Below are positions 36,429 through 44,685 of a stretch of 64,000 nucleotides of DNA, in pieces; position 1 is the stretch's first letter, and every line of letters begins with the position of its first letter. A program made the translations under genes and the position numbers. Under the pieces are notes generated by a model, which saw only the letters and a program-made list of their open reading frames with translations, was not told the origin of the DNA and made no database searches. The stretch is from an uncultured Bacteroidota bacterium (GTDB lineage: Bacteria > Bacteroidota > Bacteroidia > Chitinophagales > Saprospiraceae): contig CALMSX010000092.1 of assembly GCA_937872515.1 (NCBI GenBank), positions 48,605-112,604 on the forward strand, given 5' to 3'.

Positions 36429-38330
36429 ATGACCCTACAGATCAAATCTCTACAGGAATACCAGGAAGCATATAAGTACAGCGTAGAAGCTCCAGAAGCC
36501 TTTTGGGCAGAGCAGGCCTCTACCTTTTTTTGGCGCCGCAAATGGCATACCGTACTCAAAAATGACTTCATTGGGCCGGATGTTCAATGGTTTATTGGAG
36601 GAAAACTCAATATCACCGAAAACTGCCTCGACAGGCACATTGCCACTCGTGGTGACCAGGTAGCCATACTCTGGGAAGCCAATGACCCTGCCAAGCCACC
36701 CATCACCTATACCTATAGACAGCTTTTGGCAGCGGTTAACAAATGCGCCAATGCCCTCAAAGAAATGGGCGTAGGCAAAGGAGACCGGGTTTGTTTTTAC
36801 ATGCCTATGATTCCTGAAGTTACCATTGCCATCCTCGCCTGTGCCAGAATAGGGGCTATTCACTCAGTAGTCTTTGCAGGCTTTTCAGCCAACGCCTTGG
36901 CAGAGAGAATCAAAGATGCATCCTGTAAGATGGTAATTTGTTCAGATTACAATTCAAGAGGTGCCAAAAATATCCCCGTTAAGGCAGTGGTAGATGAAGC
37001 CTTAACCATGGGCTGCGATTCTGTAGAAAAAGTACTCGTTCATAAAACCACTGGGGATACGGTTTTATTTAATGCTGACAAAGATGTTTGGTGGCACGAT
37101 GTAGTGGACCATCAAAGTGATATATGTGAGGCCGAAGAAATGGACTCAGAAGATATGTTGTTCATCCTGTATACCTCCGGCTCGACAGGCAAGCCCAAGG
37201 GAGTGGTGCATACCTGTGGTGGGTACATGGTGTATACCTGTTATTCTTTCCGTAATGTTTTTCAGTACAGTGACGGAGACATTTATTGGTGTACCGCCGA
37301 TGTGGGTTGGATCACAGGGCACTCTTATATAATTTATGGTCCATTGTTATCAGGCGCCACCACGGTGATGTTTGAGGGAGTACCCACCTATCCGGATGCG
37401 GGAAGGTTCTGGCAGGTGATCGAAAAACACAAGGTCACACAGTTTTACACCGCGCCTACCGCCATCAGAGCCCTTATGGCAGCGGGTCACGATGAGCCGG
37501 ACAAGTACAATTTGTCTTCACTCAAAGTCATCGGCTCGGTGGGAGAGCCCATCAATGAAGAAGCATGGCTGTGGTATGAAAACAAAGTGGGCCGTGGTCA
37601 GGCACCCCTGGTTGATACCTGGTGGCAGACCGAGACCGGTGGCATATTGATAACCCCCATTCCCAATGTTACCGATACCAAACCCTGTTTTGCCTCGTAT
37701 CCTTTACCAGGGGTACAACCTTGCCTGGTGGATCCTGCGGGTCATGAAATCCATGAAAACGGACTTGAGGGTTTATTGTGTATTAAATTTCCTTGGCCAT
37801 CGATCCTGCGTACCACCTATGGAGATCACGAGCGATGCAGGCTCAATTACTTTGCCGGCTTTGAAGGCATGTATTTTACCGGTGATGGCTGCAGGAGAGA
37901 CGAAGAGGGAAGGTATAGAATTATTGGAAGGGTAGATGATGTGATCAATGTATCCGGTCACCGCATCGGTACAGCAGAAGTGGAAAATGCCATCAATCAA
38001 CACTCCAATGTGGTGGAAAGTGCAGTGGTAGGTTATCCCCATGACATCAAGGGCCAGGGCATTTATGCCTATGTCATTACCCAGTTTCCGATCACAGATG
38101 AAGAACATTTTCGAAATGAGGTACTAATGGTAGTAACCAAAGAAATAGGAGCCATTGCCAAGCCGGATAGGATTCAGGTTGTTAGTGGGCTTCCCAAGAC
38201 CCGTTCCGGAAAAATCATGAGAAGGATCCTACGCAAAATTGCCTGTGGAGAAGGCGATAGCCTGGGCGATGTATCTACCTTACTCAACCCTGAGATTGTA
38301 GATGAACTCAAGGCTGGAGTGATGTTATAA
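36429..38330 (+). CDS. acs: Acetyl-CoA synthetase (AMP-forming)
   Basis: 633 residues, close to the family's ~650. Converts acetate, ATP and CoA to acetyl-CoA, AMP and PPi in the cytosol. Adenylate-forming signatures: the A3 P-loop YTSGSTGKPKGVVHT near 247-261, SVGEPINEEAW and the A5 motif WWQTETGG near 400, GRVDDVINVSGHRIGTAEVE near 500, and the C-terminal PKTRSGKIMRR whose lysine (around 594) is the usual acetylation-regulated catalytic residue. It has its own operator/promoter and is 25 bases from the propionyl-CoA synthetase gene, so the two likely form one operon. Confidence 0.93.
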   Translation: MTLQIKSLQEYQEAYKYSVEAPEAFWAEQASTFFWRRKWHTVLKNDFIGPDVQWFIGGKLNITENCLDRHIATRGDQVAILWEANDPAKPPITYTYRQLLAAVNKCANALKEMGVGKGDRVCFYMPMIPEVTIAILACARIGAIHSVVFAGFSANALAERIKDASCKMVICSDYNSRGAKNIPVKAVVDEALTMGCDSVEKVLVHKTTGDTVLFNADKDVWWHDVVDHQSDICEAEEMDSEDMLFILYTSGSTGKPKGVVHTCGGYMVYTCYSFRNVFQYSDGDIYWCTADVGWITGHSYIIYGPLLSGATTVMFEGVPTYPDAGRFWQVIEKHKVTQFYTAPTAIRALMAAGHDEPDKYNLSSLKVIGSVGEPINEEAWLWYENKVGRGQAPLVDTWWQTETGGILITPIPNVTDTKPCFASYPLPGVQPCLVDPAGHEIHENGLEGLLCIKFPWPSILRTTYGDHERCRLNYFAGFEGMYFTGDGCRRDEEGRYRIIGRVDDVINVSGHRIGTAEVENAINQHSNVVESAVVGYPHDIKGQGIYAYVITQFPITDEEHFRNEVLMVVTKEIGAIAKPDRIQVVSGLPKTRSGKIMRRILRKIACGEGDSLGDVSTLLNPEIVDELKAGVML

Positions 38331-38355
38331 TCGTATTTAATATAAAACAATTGCC

Positions 38356-40239
38356 ATGGATTATACCGTTATGCACAGGCAAAGCGTTCTGTTTCCCGTT
38401 GAATTTTGGGAACAGGAGGCTCGTAAAATTGACTGGTTTGAATTTCCCCAAAAGATTCACAGCAAAGACAGTTATGAATTAGATCGCTGGTTTGAAGGGG
38501 GTAAACTCAATACTTCATACCTTGCCCTCGACCGCCATGTTGAGGCGGGTAGGGGTAGTCAGCCAGCCCTTATCTGGGATTTACCGGGGGCCGAAAAACA
38601 AAAAAAAAATACGTATAACGAATTTAGAGACGCGGTGGGCTTTTTTTTAGGAGGGGTTCGCAACCTGGGCGTTGAAATGGGTGATCGCATCATCATTTAT
38701 ATGCCTATGGTACCCGAAGCCATCATTGCCATGTTGGCTTGTGCCCGCATTGGCGCAGTTCATTCTGTGGTTTTTGGTGGATTTGCTGCCCATGAATTGG
38801 CCATTCGTATCAATGATGCCCGTCCGAAGTTGATCTTGTGTGCCAGCGGTGGAAAGGAAATTCAAAAAATCATTCCCTACAAACCCATTGTGGACGCAGC
38901 CATACAAGAGGCCTATTTTAAACCGGATCATTGTGTAGTGCTTCAGCGCGATTTTGCATCCTGCGAAATGAAAGAGGAATACGATATTGACTGGCATGAA
39001 CTTTTGGCAGCAGCCACGCCGTCGCCTTATGTTCCTGTCGATGCCTGGCATCCTCTTTATATCCTATATACCTCTGGTACAACCGGCCAGCCCAAAGGCA
39101 TTGTAAGAGACAACGGTGGCCACGCTGTAGCTCTCAACTCCAGCATGGAATACGTTTACAATGTTCAGGCAGGTGATGTATATTGGGCTGCATCAGACAT
39201 AGGGTGGGTGGTAGGTCATTCTTACATTGTGTATGGTCCTCTCATCAGAGGCTGTACTACCATCCTATACGAGGGCAAGCCTATCAAGACCCCCGATGCT
39301 GCCAACTTCTGGCGGTTGATGGAAAAATACAAGGTCAATGTTTTTTTCACAGCTCCCACTGCCATCAGGGCTATTCGCAAAGAAGATCCGGAAGGAGAGG
39401 GTGTGAAAGGCAGAGACCTAAGCGCGTTAAAATATTTGTTCCTGGCAGGAGAACGAACGGATGTGGCTACCTATGAATGGATAAGCAACTTATTACAAAA
39501 GCCGGTCATCGACCATTGGTGGCAGACAGAATCCGGCTGGCCCATGTTGGCCAATATGGCGGGCGTAGGACTCGTTCCTATAAAACCAGGTTCACCCACC
39601 CGACCCGTCTTTGGTTTTGATATCCGAATCCTGGATGCTTTTGGCCATGAAGTGGCAAACGGAGAAGAAGGCGCTGTTGCCATCCAATTACCCCTTCCCC
39701 CAGGCTGCCTTCCAGGCCTTTGGAATGACAATGAAAGATTTATCAAATCGTACCTTTCTGATTACCCAGGTTTTTATACCTCAGGAGATGGAGGCTACAA
39801 AGATGATCAGGGATATTTTTTTATTACCGGTAGGATTGATGATGTAATTAATGTAGCAGGCCACCGACTTTCTACGAGTGAAATGGAAGAAGTATTGGCC
39901 GGTCACACCGCGGTAGCTGAATGTGCCGTTGTGGGCTGCAACGATGAATTAAAAGGTCAGGTACCGATTGGCTTTGTTGTTTTAAAACACGCCAATGATG
40001 CCAACGAAGAAACAATTGCCCTGGAGCTAATGCAACGCATTCGGGATACCATTGGTGCGCTGGCTTCGCTTAAAAAAGTTTATTTTCTGGAAAGATTGCC
40101 CAAGACGAGATCCGGTAAAATCCTGAGAAAAATTATTCGCTGCATTGTGGATGATGTTGCTTTTCAGCCGCCGTCTACCATTGAAGACATTACTGTGCTG
40201 GATGAGATTCGATGGACGGTTGGAAAAGAGGGGAATTGA
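38356..40239 (+). CDS. prpE: Propionyl-CoA synthetase-like acyl-CoA ligase
   Basis: 627 residues. Same fold as acs but with PrpE-type signatures: YTSGTTGQPKGIVRDNGGH, where the RDNGGH continuation marks propionyl-CoA synthetases, then AASDIGWVVGHSYIVYGPL, WWQTESGWPML and PKTRSGKILRK with the catalytic/acetylatable lysine near the C-terminus. It activates propionate, and possibly acetate or butyrate, to the CoA ester. Pairing with acs extends the module to several short-chain acids. No methylcitrate or methylmalonyl genes are in the window. Downstream lies a repeat-rich non-coding region. Confidence 0.88.
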   Translation: MDYTVMHRQSVLFPVEFWEQEARKIDWFEFPQKIHSKDSYELDRWFEGGKLNTSYLALDRHVEAGRGSQPALIWDLPGAEKQKKNTYNEFRDAVGFFLGGVRNLGVEMGDRIIIYMPMVPEAIIAMLACARIGAVHSVVFGGFAAHELAIRINDARPKLILCASGGKEIQKIIPYKPIVDAAIQEAYFKPDHCVVLQRDFASCEMKEEYDIDWHELLAAATPSPYVPVDAWHPLYILYTSGTTGQPKGIVRDNGGHAVALNSSMEYVYNVQAGDVYWAASDIGWVVGHSYIVYGPLIRGCTTILYEGKPIKTPDAANFWRLMEKYKVNVFFTAPTAIRAIRKEDPEGEGVKGRDLSALKYLFLAGERTDVATYEWISNLLQKPVIDHWWQTESGWPMLANMAGVGLVPIKPGSPTRPVFGFDIRILDAFGHEVANGEEGAVAIQLPLPPGCLPGLWNDNERFIKSYLSDYPGFYTSGDGGYKDDQGYFFITGRIDDVINVAGHRLSTSEMEEVLAGHTAVAECAVVGCNDELKGQVPIGFVVLKHANDANEETIALELMQRIRDTIGALASLKKVYFLERLPKTRSGKILRKIIRCIVDDVAFQPPSTIEDITVLDEIRWTVGKEGN

Positions 40240-40466
40240 ATGTCGAATTACGAATGTCGAATTTAGAATTACGAACTTCAATTACGAATTGAGGATTACG
40301 AATTACGAACTTTAATTACGAATGTCGAATGTAGAATTACGAACTTCAATTACGAATTGAGGATTACGAATTACGAACTTTAATTACGAATTACGAACTT
40401 CTATTACGAATTTTAATTACGAACGTCAATTACGAATTACGAACGTCAATTACGAATTACCTTATT
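40240..40466. repeat. Tandem ATTACGAA repeats with a 68-bp higher-order unit
   Basis: Short units of the type AATTACGAA(C/T) are strung head to tail after prpE. Two nearly identical 68-bp copies start at 40255 and 40323 (each beginning TGTCGAAT), and further shorter variants follow to 40460. No ORF is credible here. Minus-strand frames reading FVIRN/NS-type repeats are artefacts of the repeat. Confidence 0.85.
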
Positions 40467-40520
40467 CCCTAGCCCCTAGTCCCTAGCCCCTAGCAGTCCC
40501 TAGTCCCTAGCCCCTAGCAG
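40467..40520. repeat. CCCTAG-type tandem repeat
   Basis: Alternating TCCCTAG and CCCCTAG heptamers in direct continuation of the ATTACGAA array, with two interspersed CAG triplets. Unrelated in sequence to the preceding array. It ends about 85 bases before the next gene. Confidence 0.85.
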
Positions 40521-40603
40521 CGTCTTTTTGAAGAAAAAATTTGGAAAATTAAAATTATTTACGAAATTTGGTTGGTTATCTCTTATTACCTTAACAAAAT
40601 CAA

Positions 40604-41101
40604 ATGGAAAAGATACATTTTACGCCTAAGCGGTACTCCTTAATTTCCTTGGCACTGGGCATTTCTTTTTTTATGGCTAGTCTGTTTTTTACAATCAGAG
40701 AAGGTGTTTTTGACAATTCACGTTCTATTATTGGATTTTTAAGTGGGATAGTGTTGTTATCATTGCTGGTGATGAGTGTCTATTATTTGTTGAAAAGACC
40801 TAGCCTGACCATAGATGAGAAAGGGCTCAGTCAAACTGGTTTTAGGGCTGTAAATATGCAATGGGACGAAATCGAAGAGGTTAAAAACCACTTCATTCTT
40901 TTTCAGGATTTTATTTCTATCAAAACGAAAGGATCAGGAGACCAAAAAGGCAAATGGGTCAACATTTATGTAATGCCCTATGCTGCCAATGCAGATATAC
41001 TGGTCAATTTTATGCGCGACATGGCCAAAACGCCGGCGGATCAAAGAAAATACTTGATGCACAACCTCGATTGGCTCGGGGTTAAGACCATTTCTGTGTA
41101 A
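40604..41101 (+). CDS. Membrane-anchored PH-like domain protein, unknown
   Basis: 165 residues. Two membrane helices (SLISLALGISFFMASLFFTI and IIGFLSGIVLLSLLVMSVYYLL) are followed by a soluble domain (SLTIDEKGLSQTG, MQWDEIEEVKNHFILFQDFISIKTK) that has the strand pattern and W-x-E-I-x-x-V motif of bacterial PH-like/STM3941-type domains. No catalytic motif. It stands alone between the repeat region and the convergent ammonium transporter gene. Function unknown. Confidence 0.65.
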   Translation: MEKIHFTPKRYSLISLALGISFFMASLFFTIREGVFDNSRSIIGFLSGIVLLSLLVMSVYYLLKRPSLTIDEKGLSQTGFRAVNMQWDEIEEVKNHFILFQDFISIKTKGSGDQKGKWVNIYVMPYAANADILVNFMRDMAKTPADQRKYLMHNLDWLGVKTISV

Positions 41102-41168
41102 TGATTACCTTCTGCGATCTACTCTTTTCTGAATAACAAATAAAATGCAGGAGAAGCGACTTGTTATG

Positions 41169-41187
41169 TCCGGGAGCTAAAACCGGA
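41169..41187 (+). terminator. Weak hairpin after the PH-like gene
   Basis: TCCGG (41169-41173) and CCGGA (41183-41187) form a short stem followed by TTCTTGTTTATTTG. It sits between convergent genes and may serve as a terminator; the stem is short. Confidence 0.3.
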
Positions 41188-41221
41188 TTCTTGTTTATTT
41201 GAATAGAATATTCCATTTTAT

Positions 41222-42604
41222 TCAAACATTCTCTACTACCTCTTCTCTGTCTTCCGTAACTACCAGCAGGGTGCCCTGGGTATATTTTTCGTTGTGCTGA
41301 GAGGCATCCAGCCCTGCCATTTCATCTTCATGGCTTACACGGAGGGGCAGTACAAAATTGATAAACTTAAAGATGCCAAAAGAAACGGTAAAACTATAGG
41401 CGGTTACGATCAGCAGTCCTTTCAGCTGGGTCAGAAAGAAGGCAAATCCCCCGTAGAGAAGTCCGTCGGTTGCAGCAGCATTGACAGCGTTGGAGGCAAA
41501 AACACCAGTGAGGATCATGCCTACAATGCCACCAACACCGTGACAAGGAAATACATCAAGGGTGTCGTCAAGACTGGATTTCGATTTGTAGTACACCGCC
41601 AGGTTGGAGATGATGGAGGCAATAAAACCGATAAAGATACTTTGTGGTACACCCACAAAGCCGGCAGATGGGGTAATGGCTACCAGGCCGACCACGGCTC
41701 CAATGCAAAAGCCGAGGACCGAAGGTTTTTTCCCCCGCAACACATCAAAAAACATCCAGCTGAGTCCGGCAGATGCTGCAGCGGTATTGGTTGTGGTCAA
41801 GGCGGAAACTGCCAGGGCATTGGCTCCCAAAGCAGAACCTGCATTGAAGCCAAACCAGCCAAACCACAACAAGCCTGTACCTATTAGCACATATGGAATA
41901 TTGGCGGGGGGTATCTCTTCCTGTGCCAGATGGGAGTGTCGGCGTTTTAATACCAGGGCACCTGCTAGGGCGGCGCAGCCTGCTGAGATGTGCACAACTG
42001 TTCCTCCGGCAAAATCCAGCACACCCATTTTAAATAAAAATCCCATCGGGTGCCAGGTCCAGTGCGCAAGGGGAGCATATACCAATAAGCTAAACAAAAG
42101 AATAAACAAAACATACGCTGTAAACTTAATGCGTTCTGCAACAGCTCCAACAACCAGCCCGGGCGTTATGATGGCAAACATGAGCTGGTAGAAGGCAAAA
42201 AGCAATAATGGAATCGTCATGAGGCTGCCACCCTGTAACTGCGGTGCTCCGGAAGCCACACCTTTAAAGAACAGGTGGGTTGATGGGTTGCCAATAAATC
42301 CTCCGATGGACTCACCAAACGACAAGCTGTAGCCCACCACTACCCAAAGCACACTGACTATGCCCGCTGCCACCATGCTCTTGATCATGGTGCTGATAAC
42401 ATTTTTTCGGTGCACCATGCCCCCATAAAAAAAGGCAAGGCCCGGAGTCATTAGAAAAACAAGGGCAGTAGCCATCAATAGCCAGGCTATGTCAGCTCCT
42501 ACATATTGATCCGAGGTAAACAAGGCCTGTTGGGGGGCAAAGATAGAAGCTATAGCCACCAGGGCCAATAAAGCAAAGGGGAGGACGCGAATGGTGTTTC
42601 CCAT
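41222..42604 (-). CDS. amtB: Ammonium transporter (Amt/MEP/Rh family)
   Basis: 460 residues with an N-terminal hydrophobic segment that may be a signal peptide, as in many Amt proteins, then 11 helices. Family signatures: WLLMATALVFLMTPGLAFFYGGMV near 40-65, GGTVVHISAG with the first pore histidine near 204, FPCHGVGGIVGMILTG with the second near 354, and NTAAASAGLSWM. Conducts ammonium/ammonia across the inner membrane. No glnK is adjacent in the window. The upstream leader carries an unusually long hairpin that probably controls expression. The two antisense frames inside it (41294-42191) are shadows. Confidence 0.92.
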   Translation of the reverse strand: MGNTIRVLPFALLALVAIASIFAPQQALFTSDQYVGADIAWLLMATALVFLMTPGLAFFYGGMVHRKNVISTMIKSMVAAGIVSVLWVVVGYSLSFGESIGGFIGNPSTHLFFKGVASGAPQLQGGSLMTIPLLLFAFYQLMFAIITPGLVVGAVAERIKFTAYVLFILLFSLLVYAPLAHWTWHPMGFLFKMGVLDFAGGTVVHISAGCAALAGALVLKRRHSHLAQEEIPPANIPYVLIGTGLLWFGWFGFNAGSALGANALAVSALTTTNTAAASAGLSWMFFDVLRGKKPSVLGFCIGAVVGLVAITPSAGFVGVPQSIFIGFIASIISNLAVYYKSKSSLDDTLDVFPCHGVGGIVGMILTGVFASNAVNAAATDGLLYGGFAFFLTQLKGLLIVTAYSFTVSFGIFKFINFVLPLRVSHEDEMAGLDASQHNEKYTQGTLLVVTEDREEVVENV

Positions 42605-42636
42605 GGTTGTAAGTTTTGTAATTCCTTGATTTAAAA

Positions 42637-42690
42637 TTTTAGGGGGTGTTTAATGTAAAAATGCAATTAAATATTAAACAACCCCTAAAA
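42637..42690 (-). promoter_or_regulatory. Long hairpin in the amtB leader
   Basis: Two 18-base arms, 42637-42654 (TTTTAGGGGGTGTTTAAT) and 42673-42690 (ATTAAACAACCCCTAAAA), pair with a single mismatch across an 18-base loop. The structure lies 33 bases before the amtB start and just after the likely promoter, so it would form the 5' end of the mRNA; as DNA it could be an operator. There is no good T run after it on the minus strand, so it is not a simple terminator. Confidence 0.55.
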
Positions 42691-42698
42691 CAATAGGG

Positions 42699-42706
42699 TA
42701 AATATA
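42699..42706 (-). promoter_or_regulatory. Putative -7 element of amtB
   Basis: TATATTTA on the minus strand (7 of 8 to TAnnTTTG) within TTTTCATATATTTAC, a 15-mer shared exactly with the promoter region of the DUF294 operon at 28597-28611. No TTG -33 box is visible. Confidence 0.35.
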
Positions 42707-42991
42707 TGAAAATATATCATTATTACATAGTTAAATATAAAATTATGGGGGTATGGCGAAAATACTTAAATATTGCGACTACCGTAAAACAGCTATTTTG
42801 CAGTGAATTTACTTTCATAGCAATTCCATTTTGTGGAAAGTCTGAATTGGCATATTTGCACGTTCATATGGTATCCCTACACCAGTAAACTGAGGTAGGC
42901 ACTGTGTTTATTTTCTAAGGGTCCTTATAAATAGGAGAGAATTGTCAAATAAGGAAAATGAGGAAAGCCCCTTCCATAATTCAACACTAAA

Positions 42992-43129
42992 CGCAGCGTC
43001 ACATTTCGAACATTTAGCGCAGCGTCACATTTCGAACATTTAGCGAAGCGTCACATTTCGAACATTTAGCGCAGCGTTACCATTTAGCGAAGTGCAGCGC
43101 AGCGTTACCATTTAGCGAAGCACAGCATC
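42992..43129. repeat. 26-bp tandem repeat array downstream of the membrane trio
   Basis: Unit CGCAGCGTCACATTTCGAAC + ATTTAG. Copies begin at 42992, 43018, 43044 and 43070 with exact 26-base spacing; the last part decays into CGTTACCATTTAGCGAAG fragments. There are no unique spacers, so it is not CRISPR. The stretch 42720-42991 before it shows no gene or structure. Confidence 0.85.
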
Positions 43130-43136
43130 ATAAAGC

Positions 43137-43625
43137 TCATTCAATCCTCCTCTTCAGCTCGTCATACAATCCTACCAGCACACTGTTGCCATCTTCATCT
43201 ACCCTAATACCGCCGTATTTGGCTTTTTGGTATTTTTCAGCCTGGCCTTCTTGAAAGAAGTAGGATTCGGCACCGATATGGACATTCCACTGATCTGCAT
43301 AGTTGTATTTGATGACTTGCTCACCCGGTGCCAGGGGACTTTTTTCGTTTTGAAAGCGTTGCTTTTGAGCGACACCGCTTGCATCTTGTTTCACTACGCA
43401 GTAGCCCTGTTTGGCAAGGGAATCAGATTTGAGGCCTTCGGATATTTTGTATCGAAGCGACATGTAATCGCCCTGCATCAGAGAGCGGGGATCAACTGGA
43501 GCCAGCTCGAGCAGAATGAGTTTGCCGTTTTTCAATAAGTCTTCTTTTGAAAGGATGGACCCATTGAAATAAACCAAAAGAAGAATAAGATTGATCAGGA
43601 TGATCCACCATTTAATGTTTTTCAT
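43137..43625 (-). CDS. GDYXXLXY-motif membrane-anchored protein
   Basis: The ATG at 43625 (KNIKWWIILINLILLLVYFNG) places the single N-terminal membrane helix at the start; the ATG at 43652 adds nine residues inside the preceding gene. About 162 residues. The hallmark LAPVDPRSLMQGDYMSLRY defines the GDYXXLXY family, and the periplasmic domain continues with VQIGAESYFFQEG-like strands (NVHIGAESYFFQEGQ). It is the last of three overlapping genes with DUF2157 and DUF4401, a common trio of unknown function. Confidence 0.8.
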   Translation of the reverse strand: MKNIKWWIILINLILLLVYFNGSILSKEDLLKNGKLILLELAPVDPRSLMQGDYMSLRYKISEGLKSDSLAKQGYCVVKQDASGVAQKQRFQNEKSPLAPGEQVIKYNYADQWNVHIGAESYFFQEGQAEKYQKAKYGGIRVDEDGNSVLVGLYDELKRRIE

Positions 43626-44685
43626 CGGTTGATAAATTTTTATGGGTGACAAAATACAGGGCTAAAAAGAGCAGGCCGGACAACAACATTAGAATAGATT
43701 TGACCAAAAGTGTAAAGTGCAAGTCGTAGTAGTATTGGCCTAGGGCATAAATAAAGGAGATGACACCTATGGCAAAGCCTGTTTTGTAGTTGACCCTGAA
43801 ACTCAATAAAAGAATGAGCAAGGAGCCGGTGATGGCAGGAGATAACAGGGTAGGAGCGAGCAATAAGATGGCAGCCCCATAGATGCCGTTTTTTTGAGGC
43901 GTTTTTTCTATGCCCATTGCCTTAAACACAGATTCAAAGGTATAGAGAATGCCTGTTATCATCACAGCTGATGAAAACCAAACCAGCTGTGTTTGAAAGG
44001 GAAACAGTCCTCCTTTGGATAGCATAAAAAGGCAGGTCAACAATGAGATCACCATGCCTATGCGTAGGGGAGGGTATAGGGTTATGAACTTTTTATACTC
44101 GGTAATGAGGTAGGCTTCTTTTTGGAAAATCACCAATAAGGCAACGGTTAGAAACAAAATCAGAACATGGATGAGGTCATATGTTTCATTTGACATGATC
44201 AACGTAAGGAGACAGCCATTGATCACCATAATGGAAATAAATGCGTATACATAATTTTGAACCCAGACCAGGCAGGCCAGGGAGAGAAGGATAAATATGA
44301 TCAGTATCAGATTAAAATCTACCTCCATTTGAGTCAGGCCAAAGGCCATGAGTAGCAGGCTGATCAAAAAGGCAGAAATACTGGTGGTATCGATAAGGAT
44401 GGTGTCAAAGGCTTTGTTGAGCCACACAGATAGTCCAAGTAACAATGCTCCTGTTATGACGAGCGCAACACTTGAATCGTATAGACCGGCCATAAATAAA
44501 AACCCGATAAAAGTCAGACTCGCCAAAATACCGCCAAACACCGAAAGGACTTTGATGGCCATTGAATGATGATTGTTTTCCTTGCTATATTCGGCTTGTA
44601 TTTTTTCTTCATCCATTACCAGGCCTTCTATTCCGGCAGACTTAAGTTGGTCCAGCATGGCGGTGATGTTTTCTCTATTGGTCAT
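43612..44685 (-). CDS. DUF4401 polytopic membrane protein
   Basis: 357 residues with a short soluble N-terminus (ENITAMLDQLKSAGIEGL) and about ten membrane helices (VLSVFGGILASLTFIGFLFMAG, FDTILIDTTSISAFLISLLLMAF, GIYGAAILLLAPTLLSPAITG). The pattern matches DUF4401, the regular partner of DUF2157 and GDYXXLXY proteins. Its start overlaps the DUF2157 gene by 11 bases and its end overlaps the GDYXXLXY start by 14, so the three are coupled. Function unknown. Confidence 0.8.
   Translation of the reverse strand: MTNRENITAMLDQLKSAGIEGLVMDEEKIQAEYSKENNHHSMAIKVLSVFGGILASLTFIGFLFMAGLYDSSVALVITGALLLGLSVWLNKAFDTILIDTTSISAFLISLLLMAFGLTQMEVDFNLILIIFILLSLACLVWVQNYVYAFISIMVINGCLLTLIMSNETYDLIHVLILFLTVALLVIFQKEAYLITEYKKFITLYPPLRIGMVISLLTCLFMLSKGGLFPFQTQLVWFSSAVMITGILYTFESVFKAMGIEKTPQKNGIYGAAILLLAPTLLSPAITGSLLILLLSFRVNYKTGFAIGVISFIYALGQYYYDLHFTLLVKSILMLLSGLLFLALYFVTHKNLSTDEKH

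Noticed and set aside
41294..42191. Two long antisense frames (197 and 195 codons) within amtB
   Set aside because: They mirror a strongly conserved ammonium transporter gene and have proline/lysine-rich, non-protein-like sequence.
42706..42888. 60-codon plus-strand ORF upstream of amtB
   Set aside because: It starts within the amtB promoter region and shows no recognisable domain or coding character.
42992..43129. CRISPR-like array
   Set aside because: Units are contiguous 26-bp repeats without unique spacers, and no cas genes are nearby.
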